Source of the DNA: Trichinella spiralis
Lineage: Eukaryota; Nematoda; Enoplea; Trichinellida; Trichinellidae
Direction of reading: 5' to 3'
NCBI GenBank assembly: GCA_000181795.3
Contig: CM012955.1
Span: 1,683,010 to 1,747,009, forward strand
DNA length: 64,000 nucleotides
The notes beneath the pieces are model-generated. The model was not told the origin of the DNA. It saw nothing but the letters and a program-made list of their open reading frames with translations, and ran no database searches. Shown here in pieces: positions 52,659 to 63,837 of this stretch (its first letter is position 1; every line of letters begins with the position of its first letter). The position numbers and the translations under genes are program-made.

Positions 52659-54284
52659 ATGCGCTGCTCTTTTGTTTTAGACATTTTGAGTGGAATTTTT
52701 TTATTATATGCCGCATATTGCGTATATGTATTCAGTGAAATTTTATTTCCTGAAAAATGCGTTCCAAAGCCTGGAAGTCGACGCCCATCATTGGCATGCT
52801 TACGAAGCGAACTCGAAGCCGATCAGTATCATAATCTGCAGCTGCGTGTTTATACCTCATTATCTAAAAGAAATTCCAAACTTATCAGCGAAGTTTTGCG
52901 AATTGAAAATTTTTCGATGAATACATATTACAATGAATTGGTCGAGATCCCTGTGCCTATCAAAACACGAAAGAATGGTTCATTGTGGCTGCACTCTTTC
53001 CTCATGCCTCCCAGCAACGTAACCATACCATTCAGTGGAGAATGGCATTTGGTGCAGACGGCGAAGATGACAACTTATGCGCCTAGGAAGCAGGAAAAGT
53101 ATCTTTTGGAAACCACTGTGAACAACTCATCCGAAGAGTATAAGGAAATTGTCACCCACTTTCGAACGAAGTTAGTGTTGCGCGGTGTTGGAGAACCATT
53201 TTCTTTTGTCATGAGAAAATTGCCAAATGAATTTAATAGTATTTTCAAAATAACAGATCGAAATCGGTATTATCCTTTATTTTATGTGGATTATTTGGCT
53301 TTTACAGAAGATAATTTGCAAGAGATCAGTGTAAATACTTCTCGCATTAATATTACCGTGGTTTATTATCCGACATCCGTTGGTCACTTGAGAATGTTGA
53401 TATCGGTGCGAGATGCTTTGAGACAGATGAAAGAAATGGGCCTTGGTAGGGTCGACATTGATATGATTGTAGGCATATTGCAAGAAGATCATCTTGGTTT
53501 GCTTTTCTTCGGTTTTGCTGTTGCAATACTTCATTCAGTGTTAGATTTTTTGGCTTTGAAAAGTGATGTAAGTTTTTGGCGTGGTCAAAAATCAATGGTT
53601 GGAGTTTCTCGACGTACTCAAGCGTTGCGTATGTTCAGTGAAGTGGTGATATTTTTTTATTTGATCAACAACAAAGCAGGCTTCTTAGTTTGGCTTCCAG
53701 TTTTTGTTGGAATGCTTATTGATGTTTGGAAATTGGCAAAATGTTTTAAGTTCCAAATACGACGTGTTGGTTGGCGTTTTGAATGTTCATTTGCTGAGAT
53801 TTCATCGGAAGAATCCGAAACTGACGAAATCGATAAATTAGGAATGAAATATTTGATGTACGTTATGGCACCGTTTTCTGTTGTAGGAGCAGGTTACAGT
53901 CTTATTTACATAACACACAGAAGCTGGTATGGTTGGTTGTTGGAATCATTAGCGAATGCAGTCTATGTTATAGGATTTTTGTTGATGTTGCCGCAAGTAT
54001 TTTTGAACTACAAATTGAAAACAGTAGCACATTTGCCATGGAAAGCATTTATGTACAAAGCTTTCAATACGTTCATTGATGACGTCTTTGCGTACATTTT
54101 CAAAATGCCGACAAGTCATAGATTAGCTTGTTTTCGAGATGATATTGTTTTCTTGATATATCTCTACCAACGTTGGCTCTATCCAGTTGATAAGCGTCGT
54201 ACGAATGAATTTGGAATAAGCTACGATGACGATCCACGTACGTCATACAGGAAATCAGCGAAAACGAAATCCAAAGCAGAATGA
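52659..54284 (+). CDS. CLPTM1L: CLPTM1-like protein (ER lipid scramblase family)
   Basis: Multi-pass ER membrane protein. The human homologue scrambles glucosaminyl-phosphatidylinositol during GPI-anchor synthesis. Single exon, 541 aa (human 538). Residues 7-28 form an N-terminal membrane segment. The lumenal domain that follows carries several N-glycosylation sites (NFS, NGS, NVT, NSS, NTS). A cluster of helices starts near residue 270. The C-terminal family signature is intact: FLLMLPQVFLNYKLKTVAHL, YKAFNTFIDDVFAYIFKMP, HRLACFRDDIVFLIYLYQRW and LYPVDKRR. The gene lacks the many introns of the vertebrate version. A TTTTAG sits just after the ATG but an intron there is not needed. Confidence 0.95.
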   Translation: MRCSFVLDILSGIFLLYAAYCVYVFSEILFPEKCVPKPGSRRPSLACLRSELEADQYHNLQLRVYTSLSKRNSKLISEVLRIENFSMNTYYNELVEIPVPIKTRKNGSLWLHSFLMPPSNVTIPFSGEWHLVQTAKMTTYAPRKQEKYLLETTVNNSSEEYKEIVTHFRTKLVLRGVGEPFSFVMRKLPNEFNSIFKITDRNRYYPLFYVDYLAFTEDNLQEISVNTSRINITVVYYPTSVGHLRMLISVRDALRQMKEMGLGRVDIDMIVGILQEDHLGLLFFGFAVAILHSVLDFLALKSDVSFWRGQKSMVGVSRRTQALRMFSEVVIFFYLINNKAGFLVWLPVFVGMLIDVWKLAKCFKFQIRRVGWRFECSFAEISSEESETDEIDKLGMKYLMYVMAPFSVVGAGYSLIYITHRSWYGWLLESLANAVYVIGFLLMLPQVFLNYKLKTVAHLPWKAFMYKAFNTFIDDVFAYIFKMPTSHRLACFRDDIVFLIYLYQRWLYPVDKRRTNEFGISYDDDPRTSYRKSAKTKSKAE

Positions 54285-55697
54285 ATGGATTTTTTATTGG
54301 TTTTATTGCATTTAAGGTTGGTTATTTGCTCATATTAAAACGTGGTTTTGCGAGAATGTTTGTGTATTATAGTTGTTATTTGTTACTTTTTTTATTCAAC
54401 CAATAGTAATGATAAAAAAATAACATTTTCAAAACGAATTACAAATTATATGTTCCTAAGCATGCATTTTTGCATATTAATTATGAATTGGTTGGCAGTG
54501 GAACATTGTTTAACGCGTCAACACGTTTCATCAAGGGATATCTGTGTTTGTTTAAATCGAGATTGTTTGCTAGATACTGATGAAAATTATTCATTTCGAT
54601 AAAAATCTATAATACTGAACGCTTTGTTTAATGATAAATGAATTATTTGCTAAGCATACTGTATGAAATGTTTAAAATTCGCTTTTTTCATCGGAAAGTA
54701 ACATAGTATTTTATGTTACGTGCATCAAAATCGAATAAATTTTCAATATGCTTTTTAAACTAATATATGAAATGAAATAAGTAAATATGGTTGCCTTTTA
54801 AAGTGAATTATCAATAGTGGTGGAAATTTAAAAATCGATTTGAAATATTACAGACGTTAAGTATAATAAAATAATATATTGAAAACAAAAATATTCGTAT
54901 TTTAATTTTAATCGAACATATTTATAAATTAATCCAAAGTTAATTTAAATTCGATCAGTTGCGCATGAAATATTAAAAATTCCCTTTTCAAAAGAATTTA
55001 ATTATATACACGCAAAAGTATAAACAAAATAATAAATTTACATATTTTATTTTATATGTTTTGTAATAAAAAAATGCATTGATCGGCTAACTGAATTTTT
55101 AATACTTAAAAGTTGTTTGAACTTGCATAAAAATTATTTACTGTAGCTTTGCCCGTCTTCTTGGTTATTGTTTATTTTTACAATTTAACATTGTTGCAAT
55201 AAAATAAAAATTCTAATTTGCAAAAATAAACAAAAAATCCTCATAATTATATATAATGTCTCAAAAATGAATATTCTTTAAAAAAATCAATTCTGTTAAG
55301 TGCATATTCAGTTTCATTGAAATGCTAATCAAAATGAATAATTGAATAATTTGTTTTTATTACTTTGAACTGTCTTTTCAACCTATATTTATGTTCTGCA
55401 TGCTGACGAGCTGTACTCTTATTTGAAACTATATTTTTTTTATCATTTTTGAAGAATAAGTTATTTTGCGTTTTATTTACTACAGTAACGTCATTTTCGA
55501 ACACATTTTTACTTGAAAAGAAATGCGATGATATAACTTTTAATTGCGGTATGTACTTTTTATTTCACCCAGCAGTCTCTTGATTATTGTTATAATTATA
55601 CATTGAGTTAATTTATTTTCTATTGAACTGTTTGCGAATTTTTATTTTAATGCTTTATATTTTAGTTGATTTGCTGAAATTTGTTAAGGTGAAAGAA
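54285..55697. other. Intergenic region between CLPTM1L and the RING gene
   Basis: 1.4 kb of AT-rich DNA with the CLPTM1L 3' end on the left and upstream DNA of the RNF212-like gene on the right. A short frame at 54342-54602 has no domain and probably lies in the 3' UTR. Confidence 0.5.
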
Positions 55698-57677
55698 ATG
55701 AGCTGGGTGCACTGCAACAATTGTATAGATTTGCCCGTAAAAGGCCGTGATAATTTTCTTTTAACTTCATGTGGTCATATTATTTGCAAATCTTGTATCA
55801 AAAAATGTAACTTTCTACGGTGAATTTTTATTTAAAATAAAATCGCAAGTAATTTTCTATTTGCAGGCAAAGAGAAGAAATGCATAATTTGCAATCAGAA
55901 TTGTGATGTGACGGAAATTAATCGAAATGTAATAATAATGCAGAATTATTTCTATATAAGTGAAAGAAAATTTTGTTTTAGTTGGAATCGAGCGTTTTAA
56001 AATATTTCCTGAAACCACAGGACATAGTAAAAAGTCAAATGCGTGATTTAAGCCAAGTGAGAATAATTTAATATGGTTTGTTCAACTTATTGAAGTACAT
56101 TGTTAAACGAATGAATTTGAATAATAATTTATATTCAAAAAGTTTTATTATTTTAATAAAGTTTGTTGGAAAATTTGAAATATTTTCAGGTGATGGAATT
56201 TCAAGAATTTCATCGTAATTCACTTGTCAGTCATTGTAGGAAGTTGGTAAGCATGCATGTGGTATATTTATAGTATTATCTATCTATTTTAGATTAAAAA
56301 TTTCCAAATGGTTAATGAAAAAATGAAAGTCGAATCGCAGAAAGTTATTTCTCTAGAAAAGTGAAACAACACGAGGATATTATCAAATTATCTTTATCAG
56401 TTTATTTCTCTTAGATCGCTCAAAGAGTCATTATTGGAAAATCATCGACTGAAAAAAGAAATTGAATCTTTGAAAAATGAAGTTGCGTAAGTTTCCTGAA
56501 AAGATGATACTTTTTTTTTAATAAAAAGATTCTTAATTTCAGGCTGAAATCAGATTTTGTCTATAACAAGATTGCTACCCCGAGTTTGAACACATCCGGT
56601 GAGATTAACGTTTTTTTTTGCTTTATGTATTTCATAACAAGAAAAGGATGAATAATAAAACTTTGCTTATTATTTTATAAAATGAGTAATATTTGTTTGT
56701 ATAATTGTGTAAAAATTTATTTAAATTGAATTATATTAAAATTTTAAGCATCTCGGTTGTGTTTGGATTTTGTTGTTTTTCAATCGATGCAAATGTAAAT
56801 GGAATAATTTTCTTTTAGGTAAATCGCTTTACGTCCGATCTTCGTCACCAGTTGTAAGCCAATCTAGTGGTAGAGTTCAGTCTACAGTATGATAATTCTT
56901 TTGTGCAATTAAATTAAAAGTTACAGTATTTAAAAATATTTATTTTTAGCTTGGTAAAAGAATTGCATTGCCTTGTATTCCAGGTTGAAATTTTCACGGT
57001 GAGAAATGTGCAGATGATTGTATTATATAATTAATTTTAGTCGTAAATTCTTGCTTGTCCTCAGTTGAATCACAGTCACTTACGACGCCGGATATTTTGA
57101 ATGTCGAAAACAGTACTGTTAGTAAAAAGTAAATGAAGCGGTTTTGCATATTTGTCCGTTTTATACAGATCTTATTCAAGGCGAACAGATAGCACGCAGA
57201 ATCGAATTCCTGGAACTTTGACATCCGAGAATCAAAGTAGCTCAATATTATGTGAAAATAATCAGTCTCGTCGGTATGATATAAAGCGTTTATATTGTTG
57301 ATATTTTCTCTATGATTTCATTATTATTTTGTTTGTTTTGTTTTCTACAAGAAGCGGTCTGGATTCACAGTATTTGCATTCTGTTGCTGATTCTCTTAAG
57401 GTAATCTGAAAATGTTGCATCATAATTTTCTATAAATTTCTCTTTAATATATATATTTGCTTTATTTTGATATATAAACTTGGTATGCAAATATTTTATT
57501 AAAATTCAATTATGCTTCAATTTGCCAAGTTTGAATTTGCAGTTGTATTTTATATTTTCATTAATTTTATATAATGTATTTACGTTTTAGCTTCCTTTTC
57601 CAATGCAATCTATTGGCAATTGTCAATTATGGTCAAGAAAAGCTCCTCGATTTAAGCCAAGCGGTCGTACTTTGTGA
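55698..57677 (+). CDS. RNF212 / ZHP-3-like meiotic RING-finger protein
   Basis: Member of the Zip3/HEI10/RNF212/ZHP family of SUMO or ubiquitin E3 ligases that mark meiotic crossover sites on the synaptonemal complex. Thirteen exons: 55698-55806, 55867-55928, 55982-56056, 56190-56246, 56293-56360, 56415-56486, 56543-56598, 56819-56886, 56950-56983, 57065-57128, 57169-57273, 57352-57400, 57591-57677, giving 301 aa. MSWVHCNNC matches the RNF212 start MASWVFCNRC and decides the ATG over an in-frame one 75 bases upstream. The RING ligands are C6, C9, C25, H27, C30, C33, C42 and C45. A coiled coil follows (about residues 85-160: VMEFQEFHRNSL, LEKSLKESLLENHRLKKEIE). The rest is a Ser-rich tail that ends SRKAPRFKPSGRTL, similar in character to other family tails. 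The many very small exons (34-109 bases) are notable. Confidence 0.88.
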
Positions 57678-58179
57678 ACAAGCACTTGTTTTAGTAGCAA
57701 TTTAAAATGCAAAAGTGAGCAAATTGTTTCATTTATTATTATTTTTTTATTCAATACATGAAACTTATTGTTCATTCTAATGGGAATTATCTTTCAAATT
57801 GTGTACAATTGTAGTTGTAAATATTTCATTTATATATTTATTTATTGTATTCAAAACTGCAGTAAAAAATCCATAAATGTAAATGTATATTATTTTCATA
57901 ATCATAAAAACATTTTTCTATAAAAAGAAAAAGGTTAAATTGTATGTATGTATATATATATAGATAGATACAGCTTGTGTGCAGTGTAGGTTTTCATTTG
58001 TTAAAAATCTTCAAATTAGCTAGTTAGTGTTCAGCAATTTTCATTTTTGAAAATTTGTGGCCTTTCAGAGGACTGGTTTTGCATATTTTATTTTGCTCCA
58101 ACATCGCTTTCTTCGGTGTGAAATTTCTTCGCTTGCTCTGCTTGTTGTTTGCCTTGCTTATTCAAATGAGCTTCAACTG
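57678..58179. other. Convergent 3' flanks of RING gene and KCNQ
   Basis: 502 bases between two stops on opposite strands. It contains a TA/GATA microsatellite near 57950-57972 and several AATAAA-like signals. No gene was seen. Confidence 0.55.
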
Positions 58180-60783
58180 TCAAACGCTTTTTTGCGATGA
58201 CAACTTTTGCTTTTTGTTTGCTTCCGCAGCTTTGGATTTCGCTTTGGCAGATTTCTTCTTCTGCACTTTCTGCGACGACGTGTTAACAATGCAATTTATA
58301 TCTTCTATAATTTTTTCACAGTCTTCCAATTTTCGATACAACAATGCTACCTTGAAATTTCACTTGGCAATTAATTCACTGTTGGCACGATTAGGAAAAT
58401 TAATAATACCTGATTTTCAAGTTGTGTCAGTCGAGAATTTACCGTTATCGGTTGACCCATCTGTTCGTCACTTTGATTCGGCTTACCGATGCATTGTTCA
58501 ATTCTGTATAGTGGAATAATTCTGTTTGAACAAAAGAAAAGTCCAACAAAAAAAAATGCTCACTTTCTTTGGATGCTTTTAATTTTCAGCATCATATTTA
58601 AATGACCCTGTGAATATTGTTCAATGATGTCTCGAACATCGTACAGTTCTCTGAGTTTCTGAAATGATCGACGACATTATATTGGCTTTCAAATTAAAAT
58701 AACAATATTAACTCTTCCAATTAAACATCATGTAAAATATACAGGGGTTACCTGAAATTTTCGACAAGCAACCAAATATTTCATTTTGCACACAGCTAAC
58801 GCGACATTTTTGAGAATTGTTGCTTGTCTAGAAATTAATTTTTATTCAAAAATGCTGATGAAATGTAATTTTGCAAAGTTCAATTTATGGGAAGTTAATT
58901 TGAATAAGTTGAATTTCAAATTTGAACTTTTTTCTTTCAATTTTCCACGCTCACCTTGTTGAATCAGGTTCTGTAGGTGTATTGTAAATAATTGAAGAAT
59001 TGTGTTCATTTATTACGAAGTGATTGGTTGTATCGTTGGTTCGATTGTATTTGCGATCGAATTTTTTCCACGTTGCAGAACATTTTGCATTCTTGGCCAG
59101 TGAATAACATTCCCACAGTCGCTGAAATGCAAATATTTTTCTGTATCATTTTCAAAAAGCAATAAATATATACTTGAATGAGAATAGCAGCGGCTGGTAT
59201 TTGACGGTTGAAATGTTTTTGTCGATGATTTTGATGAACTTTCAACGCAAAGCCGGAGCCCAGGATGCCCTGAAATGTTTGAAAAAACTATTCAGTGTGC
59301 ATTTCAGCTTGCATTTTCACATACTGCGGGTAGTTGGAAGAAAGCCACCAAAGCAAGCGCTGATATGCACGTAATTGCTTTGCCGATCCACGTACGAGGC
59401 ACCATATCACCGAAACCGATTGTAAAAAATGTTACCTAATAATAATATTAGCAAACAATTAAATTATCATTTGTTTCTTTTATCAATATGAAAAGATAAA
59501 TTTACAAAGGGCAAACAATTTTAAAATTATTCAAATTTTTCAGGCAATAATAATGATAATGATGATAATTTCTTGCTTGATGCTTTCAATTCTGGTAAAA
59601 AGAAAGAAGACTGGATCACCACAGTTGACTTACCACACCCCACCACATCGCATCTGCATATGTTTTAAATGGAATATCATTTCCGGGAAGTTTGACGTCT
59701 TTTTCAGCCAAGAAAACAAAATAAGATCCAAATATAAGTCCAAGAACCGAAATGTAGACTGTTGTAACAAGTTCCTAAAATCGAAGCAGATTTTCGTCGA
59801 AATGTGCAAAAATTAAAGCGGCAAAATCATATATATATATACATTCCGGTGCATGTACACGACAGAGCCGAGAAGTCGCCAACTTCCACACTGGCGATCA
59901 ATGCGCAACAATTGCATGAGGTGGATAAATTGAAATCCTCTAAATGGAACATTGCGAGAATGTAAGTGATGTTAATTTTTGAATTTTGAAAAGAAAAAAT
60001 TACCTGACAGCGGATGATTTTAATCGTGTTCCATCAGTGCCGAAAATTAACAAAGCCACGCTTGATACAATTGCGATAAGTTCTGCAAAATTCATCACGC
60101 GCAATTGGAATCATTTGTGTATTATTTAAATTTTGTTTTATGAAATAAGTATGATTGGAAGTTTAAAAATAAATTTGGAAATGTGGTTGTTTAAAATTTG
60201 TCGAATTATTTAAAAATTTTAGTTGCTTTTTAATCGAGCATTTGTTAACGAAAGTTTTATACCGACCAATTAGGCACATCGGTTTGCATATGAAACGAAG
60301 TCTTCCCATTGGAAATGCGTACTGATATTTGCATCCTGCAGACCAAATTCGGATCAAATATTCGCCAATGAAAAAGGCCAGAAAAATTGATTCCTGCACA
60401 TCCAATCAACAGTATACAATAGTAGTGAAAATTGAACAGTAAAAGAAAGGGAAAATAATTTGAAAAATTAATAAATACCACATATAACAAAACTGGAGCG
60501 ACAATCACGTACGACCAAATGGTAAGAGTGAAGCCGGTAACGATGAGCAAAAATCTAGAAAAGAAAAGAAGAATATTATAATCGAAAGACAACGTTGAAT
60601 GGAATATGAAGTGGAAGAAATTATTTTTTACACGAAAATGTGATAAGCGTGGCATTTCCAACCGACTGGCCTTTCGAGAAATGCAAATACACGACCCTGG
60701 CGAGCGACGGCAGATGGGCGGTGGTCGTTGTGGTTGAATTTGTCACTCTCCGGATCAGTGTTGGAATGTACAATATTGTTCAT
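58180..60783 (-). CDS. kqt: KCNQ (Kv7) voltage-gated potassium channel, divergent
   Basis: Six-helix potassium channel subunit. Thirteen exons: 60783-60632, 60554-60479, 60393-60267, 60082-60004, 59939-59843, 59774-59634, 59435-59325, 59269-59174, 59121-58955, 58827-58752, 58658-58564, 58521-58410, 58350-58180, giving 499 aa. S1 follows [17 protein letters not shown]2 is [21 protein letters not shown], interrupted by no gap. S4 spans about residues 143-160 and has R145, Q148, H151, Q154, R157 and R160, so fewer charges than usual. The filter is TIGFGD (229-234) instead of TIGYGD. The S6 hinge [14 protein letters not shown] and calmodulin-binding helix A ([17 protein letters not shown]) are textbook KCNQ1-like. 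Helix B ([18 protein letters not shown]) and the helix D tetramerisation coil ([19 protein letters not shown]) are present. The tail ends in a lysine/alanine-rich stretch. The N-terminus is only about 30 residues before S1, so upstream exons may be missing. Confidence 0.9.
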
Positions 60784-61687
60784 GCTTTGACCGGGTGAAT
60801 TTTTTGAATACGCTCAACTGGAGATGATGGTCTTCTGGAATGATGGTTATCCTGAGCTGCGATCGAAAATACGCCAATATGATGAGATGGAATTGTTGTG
60901 CAAAGTTTGAACAGAAGCAGAATGGCGATCATGTGTGCCAGGTTGCTGCTGCTTTTTGTGGAAGCTTGCACACGTGGATGTTGTTGCACACGTCAGCAGC
61001 ATTTTTGAACAGGTTTCACAATTGACAACATCATTATCATTATCACAACTGTATTTATCGTTTGGCAAATGTGCAGTGGAGGGGGGGGGCAGGGAGAAAA
61101 GAAAGAAATCGTGTTTACACAACTGGCAAATGTCGTTCCAAACTGACCGATGCAAATTTGAACTATAAAAGTAGCAGCCAGTACTACAGAATGCCCTTGT
61201 TTTGTTTCGTATACAGTATTTTATTTTTTGAAAAATAATGTATTCTATTTTACTTTAATTTTCAGCTAACTACAGATAAAGAACAAATATCATCACTACA
61301 ACGCAATTGTTATTTTTATGTAAATTATTTTCTTTGACACAAGCACGTCATTTATATGCTCAATCGTTGTAAACAAATGTGAATTATATTGAAAAAAAAT
61401 TAATAAATAAAATAACAACTTACAAAAATTTGTTGTTCAAGTTTCTCCACTCGTATACAGTACTAATTGCCTTCAGTTGTACAATTGTCGTTCATTTCAT
61501 CGTTGAAGTAACTTTATGCAAATATTTTCAACGAGGCCAATAAAAACAAATGTCGCCCTAATTTTTTTCGCGCTCGCGCCCGATTGACGTTTCACTGACG
61601 AATACTGTTGCGACAATGAACGCATACGCTCTACAACGGTGTTGTGTTTTATCATATCTGACCAGCGGATCCGATGCACGACCATTA

Positions 61688-61718
<31 letters not shown>

Positions 61719-63254
61719 CATCATCATCATCATCATCATCGGCTAGATGAATGCAAATGTGATAAGCGAAATAACGGAAATGCTGAATTGATTTGAATGA
61801 AGAGTGCGGTCGAATGTGCTCTGCTTGTTTGTTCGACAACACGGAAAACGGACAATTATGAAAAGCTGGCTCTTCAAACAGTAAGTGAACTTTGATTATT
61901 TGAACCAATATGAGAAAACTGATCCCGCCATTTTGTTCATACTTTGATCTACTTTTCGAATTTCAATTTTGTTCAACGAAATTACAGTACTCTTGTTGTT
62001 GTTGTTGTTGTTGGGCAATTATTAACATTTTATAAAATAGTAGGCAGATGAACGAAATAACAAAATTAGACGGAAATTAAAATCGAATTGAATAATTTGT
62101 TGAAATAATTTTTCTACCGATGAATTTTATCATTTCAATCTTCTATCATTTCCATGCAAATCGTAGGTGACAATTTACACAGCAGTTGATGCGCTTTGAT
62201 TGACTTTCAATTTGCAAACTTGCTCCACTTTGAAATGGCACCAAACACGCAAGTGATATTTTTTTTCTTTCAAATACTCAAAATTGTCTGTCCAATTGGA
62301 GACAGTTGGCAGAATTGTTAGCCAAATATGAATGAATATGAACAACCGGTTTAATAATTTTGTTCAACTGCTTGCTTTCTTTTTAAAAAATGAAATATTT
62401 TTTACAATTATTTTGTCACTTTTAAATTTTCAACCTTTATCCGCTGCACTATGCGAAAAGAGAACCAAACGGTCGAATGGTGAAAGTGAAAACCTTAAAA
62501 ATTTCCATTTGAAATTTTTATCAAATTGCAAAACTCACTCATTGCAGTTTCAATTAAATGCTACAATTTGGTGATAGGTCAGTTATTTCGAAAAAAAAAT
62601 GTTTTTTTTCTCTTTCCATTTTCAAATAAAAATTCTACAATTATTACATTTTCAACATCATTAATTTCATGTATGAATGTGATGTATTGATTTTGCATCT
62701 TGGCAATGTTGAATTTTGGACGCTTGATGTTAATATTTCAAATTTGATTAGATAAGAATTCAATTACAGTATTTATAGGTCGCTAATGATTTCATTCATT
62801 AATAATATTGCTGCTTTAATTTCGTGAATATGTCGTCTGAGATAGAATTTGCTTAAAAAATTTTGTTTTCTTTTCTGTGAAAAATACATTATAAACTGAT
62901 GTTCTGTTAATTTTAATTCATCAAGTTCAACCTTTCTGGCAGTCGATTCTTATTTCTTTTTGATATCAAAGTTATTTTTATCATTTATTAATGTTGTGCT
63001 TTTTTGTGTCTTCAAATGTGCGATACATTAGTTTTGTTGTTGTTCAGTATTTTGTGGAAAATATTGTCTTTTGAAATTTATGCCGACAATCTTCAAACTT
63101 TCCAAAAGTAGTAGTAGTAGTAGTAGTAGTAGCAGTAGACGTGCTAATTTATTATTAATAATAATAATAATGGATAACTAAATACAGCACTACTAGAAAT
63201 CGTTTCTGTTTCTACGGACATTTCAAAACTTATAGAAAGTAGTGTTTTCTGTTT
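60784..63254. other. 2.5 kb intergenic region
   Basis: Upstream DNA of the KCNQ gene on the left. It contains an ATT/ATC microsatellite (61684-61740), a GTT run near 61992-62014, an AGT run near 63107-63135 and a G run near 61080. A plus-strand ATG followed by a strong donor at 61858-61880 is discussed as a finding. No secure gene. Confidence 0.5.
61684..61740. repeat. ATT then ATC trinucleotide microsatellite
   Basis: About ten ATT units pass directly into about eight ATC units. The open frames over this tract are artefacts of the repeat (poly-Met/Ile or poly-Asp/Asn). Confidence 0.9.
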
Positions 63255-63837
63255 TCATTTTGAATTCAGCGGAAATAATCCAGGGACAGATACTTTGTCA
63301 TTTGCCAAGCATTTGTAGACTTTGGCCTTGCGACGCCGATCATATTCAAACGGTAGACACGCTGTATTCACAGGACAGTGACACCTGAAATATTGAAAAT
63401 TGTATATGAATAAATAACTTTTAGTTATATTTTTTTTGTAAATTTTTTCATTGTTGAATATTTCAATTTTTATTTTGAAATTTATTTGCACAAATATCTC
63501 AATTTACATAAGATAAAATCATATTTTGTTAAAAATTCATTTTTTCTTTACTTTTATGATTTTAAAAAGAACTTTTTTAGAACTAAAAATATTCAACTAA
63601 AGTGAAATTTTATAATTATTCTATTGGATAAAATTAATATTTTTAAATAAATAAATAAATATATATATATACCAAGAAGGAATAACTTTATATTCTATCC
63701 CAAAATCGATCGTGTCTCTTCGTGGTATAATGAACTGACATGGCTCGGATGGATAGCACAATGGAACAGCTTCCATCATTTCACTTTCCGAAGGCGTAAG
63801 ATTGTTTTCCTTAAAATTAATTGCATCGTACGGGTTA
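63255..63837 (-). CDS. Cysteine-rich protein, 3' part (gene runs beyond the window)
   Basis: Two exons on the minus strand, 63837-63673 and 63384-63255, join in phase 2 through a codon for Trp and end at a TGA at 63255. The coded part is about 98 aa. It begins NPYDAINFKENNLTPSESE and contains LCYPSEPCQFIIPRRDTID, then a compact cysteine pattern (WCHCPVNTACLPFE, then VYKCL). Two closely spaced Cys pairs with single-residue gaps suggest a small disulfide-rich extracellular domain. I do not recognise the family. The exon that precedes it is uncertain: the acceptor is at about 63838 and requires two bases from an exon near 63930-63950 or off the right edge. The signal peptide, if any, must lie outside the window. 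Confidence 0.65.

Noticed and set aside
61497-61908. Minus-strand frames coding poly-Met/Ile or poly-Asp/Asn
   Set aside because: Generated by the ATT/ATC microsatellite at 61684-61740.
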